From positions 1 to 64,000 of the forward strand of contig URDG01000005.1 of the NCBI GenBank assembly GCA_900546515.1: a stretch of DNA of 64,000 nt. The letters run 5' to 3'. This document shows, in pieces, positions 1-8,790 of the stretch. The DNA is from an uncultured Eubacteriales bacterium. GTDB taxonomy: Bacteria; Bacillota; Clostridia; Oscillospirales; Oscillospiraceae. The notes under the pieces are model-generated. The model ran no database searches, was not told where the DNA came from, and was given only the letters and a program-made list of their open reading frames with translations. A program made the translations under genes and the position numbers. How positions within the stretch are numbered: the first letter of the stretch is position 1; every line of letters begins with the position of its first letter.

Positions 1-752
1 CTTGTTTTCACTCCCTTTTCATTCAGAAACCGTTTGAGTTCCAGAATGCTTATCTCGCCAAAATGGAACACGCTTGCAGCAAGAGCTGCGTCAGCCTTAC
101 CTATGCTGAAAGCATCATAGAAGTGCTGCATGTTGCCTGCTCCACCACTTGCTATTATTGGTATTGGCAACGTCGACAACTGCGCAAGCGCCTCGTTGGC
201 ATAGCCGGTCTTCACTCCGTCGTGATTCATACTGGTGAAGAGTATTTCGCCAGCCCCTCGGTCGGCCACTTCTGCAGCCCAGTCAAACAGGCGATGGTCG
301 GTACGCTCTCGCCCACCCTTTACATAGCAATACCATTCGCCATCGGCCTCCTGGCGTGCGTCAATAGCACATACGCACACCTGAGAACCGAACTTCGACG
401 ATATTTCATTTATCAGCTGCGGGTTGCGTATGGCAGCCGAGTTGATGCTCGCCTTGTCGGCTCCTGCATACAGCAGTCGCTCTACATCAGAGAAAGCGTT
501 GATGCCTCCGCCAACGGTAAACGGTATGTTTATCACTTTGGCTACCCTTTCCACCATCTCGGTGAATGTATTGCGTCCTTCTGCGCTTGCTGTGATGTCG
601 AGAAACACCAGTTCGTCAGCTCCCTCTTCGCTATATCTTCTTGCAAGCTCCACAGGGTCGCCGGCGTTGCGCAGATTCTCGAAGTTGACGCCCTTAACGG
701 TCTGCCCGTCTTTCACATCAAGGCATGGTATGATTCTTTTGGCAAGTCCCAT
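1..752 (-). CDS. hisF: imidazole glycerol phosphate synthase subunit HisF (3' end cut by window)
   Basis: HisF is the cyclase half of imidazole glycerol phosphate synthase. It uses ammonia from HisH to turn PRFAR into imidazole glycerol phosphate and AICAR in histidine synthesis. The minus-strand frame from ATG 752 reads [16 protein letters not shown], with the catalytic Asp at about residue 12, then IPFTVGGGI and a late IIASGGAG phosphate-binding loop, as in the (beta/alpha)8 HisA/HisF family. About 250 codons are present, so only the last few residues run off the left edge. It follows hisA by 14 bp in the same direction as part of a hisH-hisA-hisF operon. Its sequence style is Bacteroidota. 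Confidence 0.95.
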   Translation of the reverse strand, partial: MGLAKRIIPCLDVKDGQTVKGVNFENLRNAGDPVELARRYSEEGADELVFLDITASAEGRNTFTEMVERVAKVINIPFTVGGGINAFSDVERLLYAGADKASINSAAIRNPQLINEISSKFGSQVCVCAIDARQEADGEWYCYVKGGRERTDHRLFDWAAEVADRGAGEILFTSMNHDGVKTGYANEALAQLSTLPIPIIASGGAGNMQHFYDAFSIGKADAALAASVFHFGEISILELKRFLNEKGVKT

Positions 753-766
753 AATCGTTCATTTTT

Positions 767-1483
767 TTAAATGAGGTGACTTATACGTTCTATGTCTATG
801 CGTCCTTCGTAGTAAGCCTTTCCGAACACTACAGCCGGAATGCCTGCCTCGTCAAGAGCTATAATGTCGTCAGCCGACGACACGCCGCCACTTGCTATGA
901 GGTGAAGGTCGGGAAAGCGCTTCATTATATTCCTGTACAACTCGATGGATGTGCCTGAGAGCGCTCCGTCCTTTGAAATGTCGGTACACAACACCTGGCT
1001 GATGCCTTTGGCCTTGTAGAAGCCGATAAAATCAAATATGTCACGTTCGGTATGTTCCAGCCATCCGTTTATGGCAATCTTGCCGTCAAGCACGTCTGCA
1101 CCTAATATTATACGCTCCGGTCCGTATCGCTTGAGCCAATCGGCAAACATCTCGGGATTGGTATACGAGATGCTTCCTATCGTCACCATCGATGCTCCGT
1201 TGTCGAAAGCTGTGTCCATGTCATGCTGTGTCTTTATGCCGCCACCGAAGTCTACCTTGAGGTTTGTGCCTTTGCACACTTCGCTTAGTACGTCAGCATT
1301 TACAACGTGTTTGGACTTTGCCCCGTCCAAGTCGACCATATGAAGTCGCTTGAAACCAGTCTTTTCCAGTTCGGCAGCCATATCTATCGGCTTGCCATAC
1401 ACTTTCTTCTGCGAGTAGTCGCCCTTGGTGAGCCTTACGCATTCGCCGTTGATTATGTCGATTGCCGGTATCAGTTCAATCAT
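767..1483 (-). CDS. hisA: phosphoribosylformimino-5-aminoimidazole carboxamide ribotide isomerase HisA
   Basis: HisA isomerises ProFAR to PRFAR, the step before HisHF in histidine synthesis. The 238-residue protein has the standard family length. It shows the first catalytic Asp in IPAIDI (D9), the second in LGAD (D130), and the phosphate loops VDFGGGI and LIASGGV. The start ATG at 1483 overlaps the hisH stop by 4 bp, which suggests translational coupling. It belongs to the cytoplasmic his operon with hisH upstream and hisF downstream. Confidence 0.96.
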   Translation of the reverse strand: MIELIPAIDIINGECVRLTKGDYSQKKVYGKPIDMAAELEKTGFKRLHMVDLDGAKSKHVVNADVLSEVCKGTNLKVDFGGGIKTQHDMDTAFDNGASMVTIGSISYTNPEMFADWLKRYGPERIILGADVLDGKIAINGWLEHTERDIFDFIGFYKAKGISQVLCTDISKDGALSGTSIELYRNIMKRFPDLHLIASGGVSSADDIIALDEAGIPAVVFGKAYYEGRIDIERISHLI

Positions 1484-2073
1484 ATGCGTTCAATGAAGTT
1501 TCTTAATATCTGTTCGCCCACGCTGCCACTCTTTTCGGGATGGAACTGTGTTGCGTAGAAGTTGTCCTTTCTCAGAGCTGCGCTGAATGGCAGAGTGTAG
1601 TCTGCCACAGCGATGGTATGTTCGCACACGGGCACATAATAGCTATGTACGAAATACACGAAATCGTCTTCGCCGACGTGCTCAAACAGCCCCGTCTTGA
1701 GGTTGTGTATGTTGTTCCATCCCATGGCAGGCACCTTTTCGCTGCTGTCAGTCGGGACGAAACGCTTCACGTCGACAGAGAATATTCCAAGACAGTCGGT
1801 ATTGTCCTCTTCCGAATGTCGGCACATGAGCTGCTGTCCTATACATATTCCCAGTACGGGCTGGCGCAATGCGCATATCAGCCTGTCGAGGTTGTGTTCT
1901 TTCAGATACTTCATTGTCTCGCCGGCAGCCCCCTGTCCGGGGAATATAATCTTGTCGGCCGACATCAACGCTTCTGGCGAATCCGTAATAACGGGATTGC
2001 ACCCGATACGTTGCAAGGCGTTGACTACCGACCTGATGTTACCAGCATTATACTTGACTATAGCTATCTGCAT
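1480..2073 (-). CDS. hisH: imidazole glycerol phosphate synthase glutamine amidotransferase HisH
   Basis: HisH hydrolyses glutamine and channels ammonia to HisF. This 197-residue class I amidotransferase carries the nucleophile in GICIGQQ (C77) and the His/Glu pair in QFHPEKSG (H178, E180). I chose ATG 2073 (MQIAIVKYNAGN) because family members begin there; an in-frame ATG at 2118 would add 15 residues unlike the family. It is the first gene of the visible his operon and overlaps hisA by 4 bp. A TAACTTTG element lies about 80 bp upstream. Confidence 0.95.
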   Translation of the reverse strand: MQIAIVKYNAGNIRSVVNALQRIGCNPVITDSPEALMSADKIIFPGQGAAGETMKYLKEHNLDRLICALRQPVLGICIGQQLMCRHSEEDNTDCLGIFSVDVKRFVPTDSSEKVPAMGWNNIHNLKTGLFEHVGEDDFVYFVHSYYVPVCEHTIAVADYTLPFSAALRKDNFYATQFHPEKSGSVGEQILRNFIERI

Positions 2074-2155
2074 AAGCTTTGTGTTTTGTTGAGATACATA
2101 AGGCTTCATGCCTATCAAGCATGAACATTTGACATGTTAGGGGTGCTATCCTCGG

Positions 2156-2163
2156 CAAAGTTA
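2156..2163 (-). promoter_or_regulatory. Bacteroidota-type -7 promoter element upstream of hisH
   Basis: The minus strand reads TAACTTTG here, matching the TAnnTTTG -7 element of the Bacteroidota primary sigma factor. A transcript from it would begin near 2150, about 75 bp before hisH. I found no clear -33 TTTG at the right spacing, so this is half a promoter. It supports a Bacteroidota origin for this end of the window. Confidence 0.4.
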
Positions 2164-2297
2164 CAAATTTTTCTGTGTTTAGAATATGATTTTGCCGTTT
2201 TTTGCTGTCAAGGAGGCTCATTATAACACGTTTGACTCATATAATGACTTATATATGTCATTTTTATGCAAATACAAGCGCCCTATTTTACGATTTG

Positions 2298-4250
2298 TCA
2301 CGCCAGCTCCTCAAGTTCTTCCGACAGTTGCGTCCAGCGTTCCTCCTCCTCGTCCATACGCATCTTGACGGATGTGTATTCGTTGACGAGCTGCATGTCG
2401 GATGCGCCTTCGGGCGTACATAGCTTCTCGTCGAGTTCCTTCAGTCGGTTTTCCATCGATTCTATCTTAGCCTCCGACTCCTTAACGAGTTTCTCTATCT
2501 TGCGTATTTTCTTCTGTTTCTCCTTGTGCTCGGCGTAGCTTTCCTTGCCCTGCGACTTCTCTGCGTCGTCAGCCGTATTTGCCGAACTGGTGTTGTCCGT
2601 ATTTGCCGCAAACGTGCTTGCCGTGTTCAGGGCTGTCATGTCTTCCACGTTGTGCGCCCGCAGATAATCGTAAATGCCGCCTAAGTGTTCGCGCACCTTG
2701 CCGCCACCGAATTCGTACACCTTGCTGACGAGGCCGTCGAGGAATTCGCGGTCGTGGCTTACGATGATGGCTGTGCCGTCAAAGGCGAGTATTGCCTCCT
2801 TAAGCACTTCTTTCGAGGGAATGTCAAGATGGTTGGTAGGCTCGTCGAGGATGAGCAGGTTGACGGGTTCGAGCAGCAGCTTGATCATTGCCAGTCGGCT
2901 GCGTTCGCCTCCCGAGAGCACCTTCACCTGCTTGTCTACATCCTCGCCACAGAACATGAACGAGCCAAGTATGTTCTTTATCTTCAGTCGGATGTCGCCC
3001 TTTGCCACATTGTCAATGGTCTCAAACACGGTCAGTTCGCCGTCGAGCAGCTGCGCCTGGTTCTGGGCAAAGTAGCCTATCTGCACGTTGTGTCCTACCT
3101 TAAGGTTGCCGTCGAACGGTATTTCGCCCATAATACACTTCACGAGCGTTGATTTACCCTCGCCGTTCTTGCCTACGAACGCCACCTTCTCGCCTCGCTT
3201 AATGGTGAGGTCAACATTCGAGAACACGTTGTGGTCGCCATAGCTTTTGCCCACTCCGTCGCATATTACCGGATAGTCGCCCGAGCGTAGACATGGCGGA
3301 AACTTCAGATGCATCGTGGCATTGTCCACCTCGTCCACCTCAATAGGCACAATCTTCTCCAGCTGCTTTATGCGGCTCTGCACCTGCACAGCCTTGGTTG
3401 GCTTATAGCGGAACCGCTCAATGAAGTCCTTGATGTCGGCTATTTCCTTCTGCTGGTTCTCGTAGGCGCGCAACTGCTGCTCGTGGCGTTCGTCGCGCAG
3501 CTTTATGTATTCGTCGTATTTCACACGATAGTCGTTCACCTGTCCGCAGGTGATTTCTATTGTGCGGTTTGTCACATTATTAATAAAGGCGCGGTCGTGG
3601 CTCACCAGCACCACAGCCTTGGCACTCTGCTGCAGAAATCGCTCTAGCCATCCTATACTTTCGATGTCGAGATGGTTGGTAGGCTCGTCGAGCAAGAGTA
3701 TGTCGGGACGGCGCAACAGAATCTTTGCCAGCTCGATACGCATGCGCCAACCTCCCGAGAACTCGCTCGTGGGACGGTCGAAGTCTGTGCGCAGGAACCC
3801 CAGACCTGTAAGCGTGCGTTCTATCTCAGCCTCGTAATTGTCGCCACCGAGCATCATGAAGCGGTCGTGCTCCTGTGTGAACTTCTCCACAAGTGCGGCG
3901 TACGATTCGCTCTCGTAATCGGTACGCTCTGTCAACTGGCGGTTAAGGTCGTCAATACGTGCCTTCATCTTTGTCACGTACGAGAAAGCCTTGCGCGCCT
4001 CCTCCTTCACGGTGGTGTTGTCCTGCAGAATCATCACCTGTGGCAGGTAGCCTATAGTGGTGTCGTTGGGTATTGCCACCTTGCCGTCTGTAGGTTTCTG
4101 CATTCCGCATATTATCTTCAGCATGGTCGACTTGCCTGCTCCGTTCTTGCCCACAAGGGCTATGCGGTCGCGGTCGTTCACTACAAAGCTCACATTTCTG
4201 AACAATGGCTTTGCGCTGAACTCAACTGAGAGTCCTTCTATTGATATCAT
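2298..4250 (-). CDS. ABC-F family ATPase (Uup/EttA-like)
   Basis: This is a soluble protein with two ATP-binding cassettes and no membrane segments, the layout of ABC-F proteins that act on ribosomes. The first cassette has Walker A GKNGAGKST, the signature SGGWRMR and ILLLDEPTNHLD. The second has GKNGEGKST, LSGGERSR and LILDEPTNHLD. A Lys/Glu-rich coiled-coil tail follows after about residue 530. I chose ATG 4250 (MISIEGLSVEFSAK), giving 650 residues, because the frame upstream of it overlaps the next gene and does not look like protein. Its substrate cannot be told from sequence; a housekeeping translation factor is likelier than a resistance protein. Confidence 0.88.
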   Translation of the reverse strand: MISIEGLSVEFSAKPLFRNVSFVVNDRDRIALVGKNGAGKSTMLKIICGMQKPTDGKVAIPNDTTIGYLPQVMILQDNTTVKEEARKAFSYVTKMKARIDDLNRQLTERTDYESESYAALVEKFTQEHDRFMMLGGDNYEAEIERTLTGLGFLRTDFDRPTSEFSGGWRMRIELAKILLRRPDILLLDEPTNHLDIESIGWLERFLQQSAKAVVLVSHDRAFINNVTNRTIEITCGQVNDYRVKYDEYIKLRDERHEQQLRAYENQQKEIADIKDFIERFRYKPTKAVQVQSRIKQLEKIVPIEVDEVDNATMHLKFPPCLRSGDYPVICDGVGKSYGDHNVFSNVDLTIKRGEKVAFVGKNGEGKSTLVKCIMGEIPFDGNLKVGHNVQIGYFAQNQAQLLDGELTVFETIDNVAKGDIRLKIKNILGSFMFCGEDVDKQVKVLSGGERSRLAMIKLLLEPVNLLILDEPTNHLDIPSKEVLKEAILAFDGTAIIVSHDREFLDGLVSKVYEFGGGKVREHLGGIYDYLRAHNVEDMTALNTASTFAANTDNTSSANTADDAEKSQGKESYAEHKEKQKKIRKIEKLVKESEAKIESMENRLKELDEKLCTPEGASDMQLVNEYTSVKMRMDEEEERWTQLSEELEELA

Positions 4251-4261
4251 ATTTTCGTTTC

Positions 4262-4711
4262 TTATTCTTCTGTTTTTGTGACGAGGCCGTCGAGGTCTAC
4301 CTTCCACGTTTCCCCTTCCTTTCTTAGTGTCAGCCGGCACTTGCCTTCCTTGCACATTCTGCCCGGGCATCCTATTGAGTCGCACAACAGGAAGTTGCGG
4401 ACCGTCATTTTCACCCGTGCGCTGTCGCCGTCGATGTCTATGTCGTCGATGTCACACAATGCGCTGTCGGTCTGCGCGTTCAGCACGTCCACGTCGTCCT
4501 GACTGATGTTCGACGCATGAAATTCAATCCACTTGTACGAGCGGTCGGTACACAGCGCCGAAGCCTGCTTCAGGCGTAGATTGAAGTAGTTCTGCCCGAA
4601 ACTTCTGGCACAGCTTTCCACAGCAGCATCGTCCTTAAGCGAGCATGCGCTTGCCAGGCACAACGCCGTTATAAAGGCGAAGGAGATGAGTATTGTTTGT
4701 TTTACTGACAT
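4262..4711 (-). CDS. small lipoprotein, Bacteroidota type
   Basis: This 149-residue protein begins with a lipoprotein signal: MSVKQTILIS, a hydrophobic run, then lipobox LASAC with Cys23 as the likely lipidated residue. The mature part is about 125 residues with a cysteine pair region (CDSIGCPGRMC) and a C-terminal GETWKVDLDGLV strand. That ending resembles small SnoaL/NTF2-like or DUF4878-type lipoproteins of Prevotella and Bacteroides, but I do not assign a family. It lies 11 bp upstream of the ABC-F gene in the same direction and probably shares its transcript. Function is unknown. Confidence 0.7.
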   Translation of the reverse strand: MSVKQTILISFAFITALCLASACSLKDDAAVESCARSFGQNYFNLRLKQASALCTDRSYKWIEFHASNISQDDVDVLNAQTDSALCDIDDIDIDGDSARVKMTVRNFLLCDSIGCPGRMCKEGKCRLTLRKEGETWKVDLDGLVTKTEE

Positions 4712-4759
4712 ACCCTATAACTTCTTTGGTTGATAACAACTACAAAATTACTTATTTTC

Positions 4760-4791
4760 TTTGGCATATTCACCTCTTTTGCTTAATTTTG
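4760..4791 (+). promoter_or_regulatory. Bacteroidota sigma-ABfr-type promoter for the WalJ-like gene
   Basis: TTTG at 4760-4763, a 20-bp spacer, and TAATTTTG at 4784-4791 fit the Bacteroidota primary promoter (TTTG, about 20 bp, TAnnTTTG). Transcription would start near 4798, some 78 bp before the start of the metallo-beta-lactamase gene. It is good evidence that this end of the window is read by a Bacteroidota polymerase. Confidence 0.6.
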
Positions 4792-4875
4792 TATGAAAAT
4801 CCAAACCGACAAAGGTAAATGCATCTATATTCAGCACTTGCCCTTGCCGGTATTTTAATGTTTATAGAAGAAAAA

Positions 4876-5682
4876 ATGCTGAACTTTATATCTTTTGGAA
4901 GCGGAAGTAGTGGCAACTGCTACTACATATACACACAGAACTCGGGTCTGCTTATTGATGTAGGCGTAGGAACGAGGTCGCTCAAGAAGGCGTTTCATGA
5001 TTACGGACTACGGTTTGTGGATGGTTTCGACGGCATTCTCGTCACTCACGACCATGCCGACCACATTAAGTCGGTGGGCAGTCTGAGCAAGAAATTCAAT
5101 CTGCCTGTCTATGCTACCGAGACGGTTCATGCCGGCATGGACCGCAACTACTGCATGCGCTGCAAGCTCGCCCACTCCAACAGGATGAAGGTTGTGAAGG
5201 GAGAGAGCTTCAACGTTGGCGACTTCCGCATCACTCCCTTTGACGTGCCTCACGACAGCTCCGACAATGTGGGCTATCTGATTGAGGCTGACGGAATAGC
5301 GTTCTGTCTGCTCACGGATGTAGGCGCCATAACCGACGAGATGAAGCAGCTCATCAGCCGTGCCGACTACCTGGTAATCGAGGCCAACTACGACCCGCAG
5401 ATGCTCGAGACGGGACCTTACCCGCGCTATCTGAAAGACCGCATCAGGAACGGACACGGCCATCTGAGCAACGTGCAATGTGCCCTTGCCTTGGCTGAGA
5501 ACCTTACCAGCCGCCTCAAACACATATGGCTGTGCCACCTCAGTCAGGAGAACAACAAGCCTGAGCTGGCTCTCGCCACCGTCTGCCATACGCTCGAAGA
5601 TGCAGGAATACGTGTAGGCGAAGACGTGAAGGTAGAAGCTCTACGCCGCACGCTGCCCACAGGAATCTTCAGCCTGACATAA
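4876..5682 (+). CDS. metallo-beta-lactamase fold hydrolase, WalJ/YycJ-like
   Basis: This 268-residue cytoplasmic hydrolase has the zinc-binding motif THDHADH near residue 56, a downstream DVPHDSSDNVGY histidine, LLTDVGAI, and the late GHGHLSN and CHLSQENN histidines. This is the pattern of the WalJ/YycJ branch of metallo-beta-lactamase proteins, thought to act as nucleases. ATG 4876 (MLNFISFGSGSSGNC) was chosen because the family begins there; an ATG at 4819 would add 19 non-conserved residues. A Bacteroidota promoter precedes it, and a hairpin shared with convergent uvrA follows it. Confidence 0.88.
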   Translation: MLNFISFGSGSSGNCYYIYTQNSGLLIDVGVGTRSLKKAFHDYGLRFVDGFDGILVTHDHADHIKSVGSLSKKFNLPVYATETVHAGMDRNYCMRCKLAHSNRMKVVKGESFNVGDFRITPFDVPHDSSDNVGYLIEADGIAFCLLTDVGAITDEMKQLISRADYLVIEANYDPQMLETGPYPRYLKDRIRNGHGHLSNVQCALALAENLTSRLKHIWLCHLSQENNKPELALATVCHTLEDAGIRVGEDVKVEALRRTLPTGIFSLT

Positions 5683-5684
5683 AA

Positions 5685-5733
5685 AAAGAACAACATAGTC
5701 AATCTCCATAAGAAATCAGCTATGTTGTTCTTT
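5685..5733. terminator. bidirectional hairpin terminator
   Basis: Perfect 14-bp arms AAAGAACAACATAG (5685-5698) and CTATGTTGTTCTTT (5720-5733) enclose a 21-base loop, with A and T tracts at the outer ends. It lies between the convergent WalJ-like gene and uvrA, so it can end both transcripts. Confidence 0.75.
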
Positions 5734-5779
5734 ATGATTTATATAGTTCCTTTAGCGTAGCGGTATTGATTTTACTCCG

Positions 5780-7033
5780 CTAATCCGCCCTCAACTTCTC
5801 GCTCAGATAACGTCCTGTAGCACTCTCACGGCATCTTGCCACTTCTTCGGGAGTGCCGCAGCAGACGATGTTGCCACCCTTGTTGCCTCCGTCGGGACCG
5901 AGGTCAATCACATAGTCGCCACATTTTATCACGTCCATGTTGTGCTCGATTACGATTATAGAGTGTCCTTTCTCTATGAGCGTATTGAACGCCTTGAGCA
6001 GTCGGTGGATGTCGTGGAAATGCAGACCTGTCGTGGGCTCGTCGAATATGAAGAGCGTAGGTTCCTGCCGTTCCTGTCCGATGAAATAGGCGAGCTTGAC
6101 GCGCTGGTTCTCACCTCCCGAGAGGGTTGACGAGCTTTGTCCCAGCTTGATGTATCCCAGTCCTACTGCATCGAGCGGCCGCAACTTGTCGGCAATCTGC
6201 TTTTCGCCATACTTCTCAAAAAACTCGATGGCTTCACGTACAGTCATGTTCAGCACGTCGTAGATGTTCTTGTCGTGGTATCGCACGTCGAGTATTTCCT
6301 TCTTGAAGCGTCTGCCGTGGCAGGCGTCACACTCCAGCACGAGATCTGCCATGAACTGCATCTCAACCGTTATCACTCCAGCGCCCTTGCACTCCTCGCA
6401 GCGTCCGCCTTCGGCGTTGAACGAGAAGTACTGTGCCGTATATCCCTCCTGTTTTGCCAGGGGCTGGCTTGCGAAGAGCTGGCGTATGGCGTCATAAGCC
6501 TTGATGTAAGTGGCAGGATTGGAACGTGTGCTCTTGCCTATAGGGTTCTGGTCGACAAACTCCACGTGCTTCACCATCTGCCAGTCGCCCTCGAGCGACG
6601 AGTATTCGCCCGGAGCGTCAGCCACCTCGTTCAGATGGCGCTTCAAGGCGGGATAAAGTATTCCCTTGATGAGCGACGATTTGCCCGAACCGCTCACTCC
6701 CGTCACCACGGTCAGCACGTTGAGCGGCAGGGTGACGTCTATTCCGCGCAGATTGTTCATCCGCGCTCCCTTTATCTTTATGGCGTGGTTCCACTGGCGT
6801 CTTGACTGCGGCACGGGTATCCTGTCGGCTCCCGAAAGATAGCGCACGGTATGGCTGCGCGTCTTGTCCGGGTCGGCGTGCAGAATGTCGTCGAGCGTTC
6901 CTTCAAACACTATCTCGCCTCCGAGTCTGCCAGCGTCAGGTCCTACATCTATTATATAGTCGGCAGCACGCATTATGTCCTCGTCGTGCTCTACTACAAT
7001 CAGGGTGTTGCCCAGGTCGCGCAGGCGCTTCAT
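5780..7033 (-). CDS. uvrA: excinuclease ABC subunit UvrA, C-terminal half only (truncated at junction)
   Basis: UvrA is the damage-sensing ATPase of nucleotide excision repair. Only the last 417 residues are present: the end of the first cassette (LIVVEHDEDIM, YIIDVGPDAG), the second Walker A TGVSGSGKSS, a CEEC...CDAC zinc module, signature LSGGENQR, Walker B FIFDEPTTGL and the closing LSEKLRAD. A whole UvrA has about 940 residues, so roughly 520 N-terminal residues, including the first Walker A, are missing. In place of them the frame continues without a stop into a Clostridial VirD4/TraG sequence. The gene is convergent with the WalJ-like gene. This half would not work as UvrA. Confidence 0.93.
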   Translation of the reverse strand: MKRLRDLGNTLIVVEHDEDIMRAADYIIDVGPDAGRLGGEIVFEGTLDDILHADPDKTRSHTVRYLSGADRIPVPQSRRQWNHAIKIKGARMNNLRGIDVTLPLNVLTVVTGVSGSGKSSLIKGILYPALKRHLNEVADAPGEYSSLEGDWQMVKHVEFVDQNPIGKSTRSNPATYIKAYDAIRQLFASQPLAKQEGYTAQYFSFNAEGGRCEECKGAGVITVEMQFMADLVLECDACHGRRFKKEILDVRYHDKNIYDVLNMTVREAIEFFEKYGEKQIADKLRPLDAVGLGYIKLGQSSSTLSGGENQRVKLAYFIGQERQEPTLFIFDEPTTGLHFHDIHRLLKAFNTLIEKGHSIIVIEHNMDVIKCGDYVIDLGPDGGNKGGNIVCCGTPEEVARCRESATGRYLSEKLRAD

Positions 7034-7045
7034 GGTGGCAATCAG
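7025..7045. other. TraG/UvrA junction, probable chimeric assembly breakpoint
   Basis: On the minus strand the reading passes from the VirD4/TraG stretch ILDEFANIGQIPNFDKLIAT straight into the UvrA stretch MKRLRDLGNTLIVVEHDE in one frame. In VirD4-like proteins KLIAT is normally followed by IRSREIS. The codon at 7031-7033 is the first that fits UvrA better. Everything to the left is Bacteroidota-like and everything to the right is Clostridia-like. Both genes are cut in half with no repeat, IS or att sequence at the seam. Confidence 0.85.
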
Positions 7046-8302
7046 CTTATCGAAGTTCGGTATCTGGCCGATGTTGGCAAACTCGTCCAGGATCAGACGG
7101 ACATGGACGGGCAGTCGCCCACCGTAGAAGTCATCCGCCTTGTCGCAGAGCAGATTGAAAAGCTGACTATACATGAGGGCAGCCACGAAATTGAAAGTGC
7201 TGTCCGTATCTGACAGGATCACAAACAGCGCCGTCTTTTGGTCGCCCAGGGTATCCAGTTCCAGTTCGTCATATTCCATCAGGTCCCGCAGCTCCTTGAT
7301 ATCAAAGGGAGCAAGCCGGGCACCGCAGGAAATGAGGATGGATTTTAAGGTTTTGCCCGCCGCCATTTTGAATTTGCGGTACTGCTTGACGGCGAAGTGG
7401 TCCGGCTCCCGTTCCTCCAACTGAGAAAAAAGCAGGTTCACCGGGCTTTGATAGGTTTCGTCGTCCTCTCTGGCTTCACTGGCATTGATAAGGTCCAGAA
7501 GTGTGATGAAGTTCTTTTCTTCCTCCGTGGCCTCGTACCAGATGTAGCCGATCAGTGCGGAATAATAGAGGCGTTCCGCTTTGACCCAGAAATCTTCCGA
7601 AGATTTTTCGCCTTCGCCCTTCGTGTTCATAATCAGGGCGTTCACCAGCTTTAAGATATCTTTCTCTGATCGGATATAAGCCAGCGGATTGTATTTCATG
7701 GATTTTCGGAAGTTTATCAGGTTGAGGCACTTGATACGGTATTTCTTCCGTTCCAGGAAAGTGCCGATCTCCGGCAGCAAGGTTCCTTTCGGATCAGTGC
7801 AGACATAGGACGAATGAGCTTGCAGCAGCGACGGCTTACAGAAGAACCGCGTCTTGCCGCTGCCGGAACCGCCGATCACCAGAATGTTTTTGTTTCTGGC
7901 GTACTTCGGCTGCTTTGGGCGGCTCGCCATTGTGATCCGCTCCGTCTGCGTCATGGGAATGTTTTGGAAAAAGTCCTTGTCCATGTAGGGAGCAATATCC
8001 GCCGCCGTACCCCAGCGGGCAGAACCATACTCGATCCCGTGGCGATACTTCTTAGCGTTCTTGCCTTTCAGGTAGACCGCCATGCGAAGGACCACTGCAC
8101 CGGTTATGCCGATCAGAAGGTCCGTGGGATGGAAACTGAGCCACGGGGAGGAAAGCACTGCCTTGAAGCCGTCCCCGATAGAAAGCAGCTTGCCGGAGAG
8201 GTCAGCACCGGGCGCAAGCCGGAAAGCCTGTGCCAGCTTATCGAAGGGATACACGAACAGAAGATACGGAAGGTTCAGCAAAAACAGTTTTTTCATGTTC
8301 AT
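7034..8302 (-). CDS. VirD4/TraG-like type IV coupling protein, N-terminal part (truncated at junction)
   Basis: Coupling proteins bring relaxase-bound DNA to a type IV secretion channel at the membrane. The first 423 residues are present: N-terminal hydrophobic segments (about 5-20 and 60-75), the YGSARWGTA region, Walker A GGSGSGKT (144-151), VCTDPKGTL, and Walker B LILDEFANIG (403-412). Clostridial VirD4-like proteins of the Tn5397/CTn type run to about 600 residues, so some 170 C-terminal residues are lost where the frame enters uvrA. The start overlaps the pcfB-like stop by 4 bp. It was the last visible gene of a leftward conjugation operon. Confidence 0.93.
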
Positions 8303-8790
8303 CTCTGCACGCTCCGATCTTTGACCTTTACTTTCTCCCGGTCAATGGTGCGGTGTTCCGTTTTCTCCGCCGCCTGTTCCTTCGCCTGGGTCAGCCGCTC
8401 CCGGATGGAGGGCTTTTCCTCACGGCTCATTTTGCGGCTGGCAAACTCCTGAAATGCCGCTGTGATGGCATCCGCGTCCCGGCTTTTGAAAAAGACCAGG
8501 TAACGGGGCTGCTCTGCGGCGGTGTCTTTCTTCAATGCAAAATCCACATGGTATTTCTTCGCCACATGGGAGAAAGCCTTGATATTCTTGTCGCTGATCT
8601 CGATATTGGCAAGACCGGCGTTCTGGCTGGCAAGCTGTTTAAGGCTCTGCCTGCCGCGGTAGATTTTTGGCTTCTGGCTTTTCTGGATTTCCTCCAGGAA
8701 CTTTTTGACGGCCTTTTCAAAGACCTGCTCACTTAGCTTGGCTCCGTCAACAATGAGCGTCACGGCGCCCCGCGTTACTTCCTCCTGCAT
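8299..8790 (-). CDS. PcfB-like (DUF3801) conjugation protein
   Basis: This 163-residue hydrophilic protein matches the PcfB/DUF3801 family: VEDGA-like opening (TLIVDGAKLSEQVFEKAVKKF), LKQLASQNAGLANIEIS, FSHVAKKYHVDFAL, and a Lys/Arg/Glu-rich tail. Family members sit directly before the VirD4 coupling protein in Gram-positive conjugative elements; in pCF10, PcfB is a relaxosome accessory protein that binds PcfC. Here it overlaps the coupling-protein start by 4 bp and begins one base after the previous stop. That tight packing indicates a co-translated operon. Confidence 0.85.
   Translation of the reverse strand: MQEEVTRGAVTLIVDGAKLSEQVFEKAVKKFLEEIQKSQKPKIYRGRQSLKQLASQNAGLANIEISDKNIKAFSHVAKKYHVDFALKKDTAAEQPRYLVFFKSRDADAITAAFQEFASRKMSREEKPSIRERLTQAKEQAAEKTEHRTIDREKVKVKDRSVQR

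Noticed and set aside
63..770. Long plus-strand open frame (235 codons) near the left edge
   Set aside because: It is antisense to hisF, which has full family motifs on the minus strand. The plus-frame residues have no recognisable domain.
3672..4229. Plus-strand open frame inside the ABC-F gene
   Set aside because: It mirrors the conserved ABC-F coding sequence and has no ribosome site or family match.
5780..8302. Single 840-residue TraG-UvrA fusion protein as a real gene
   Set aside because: Both halves are truncated at internal motifs, the flanks come from different phyla, and no repeat or mobile element is at the seam. I annotated two truncated genes instead.
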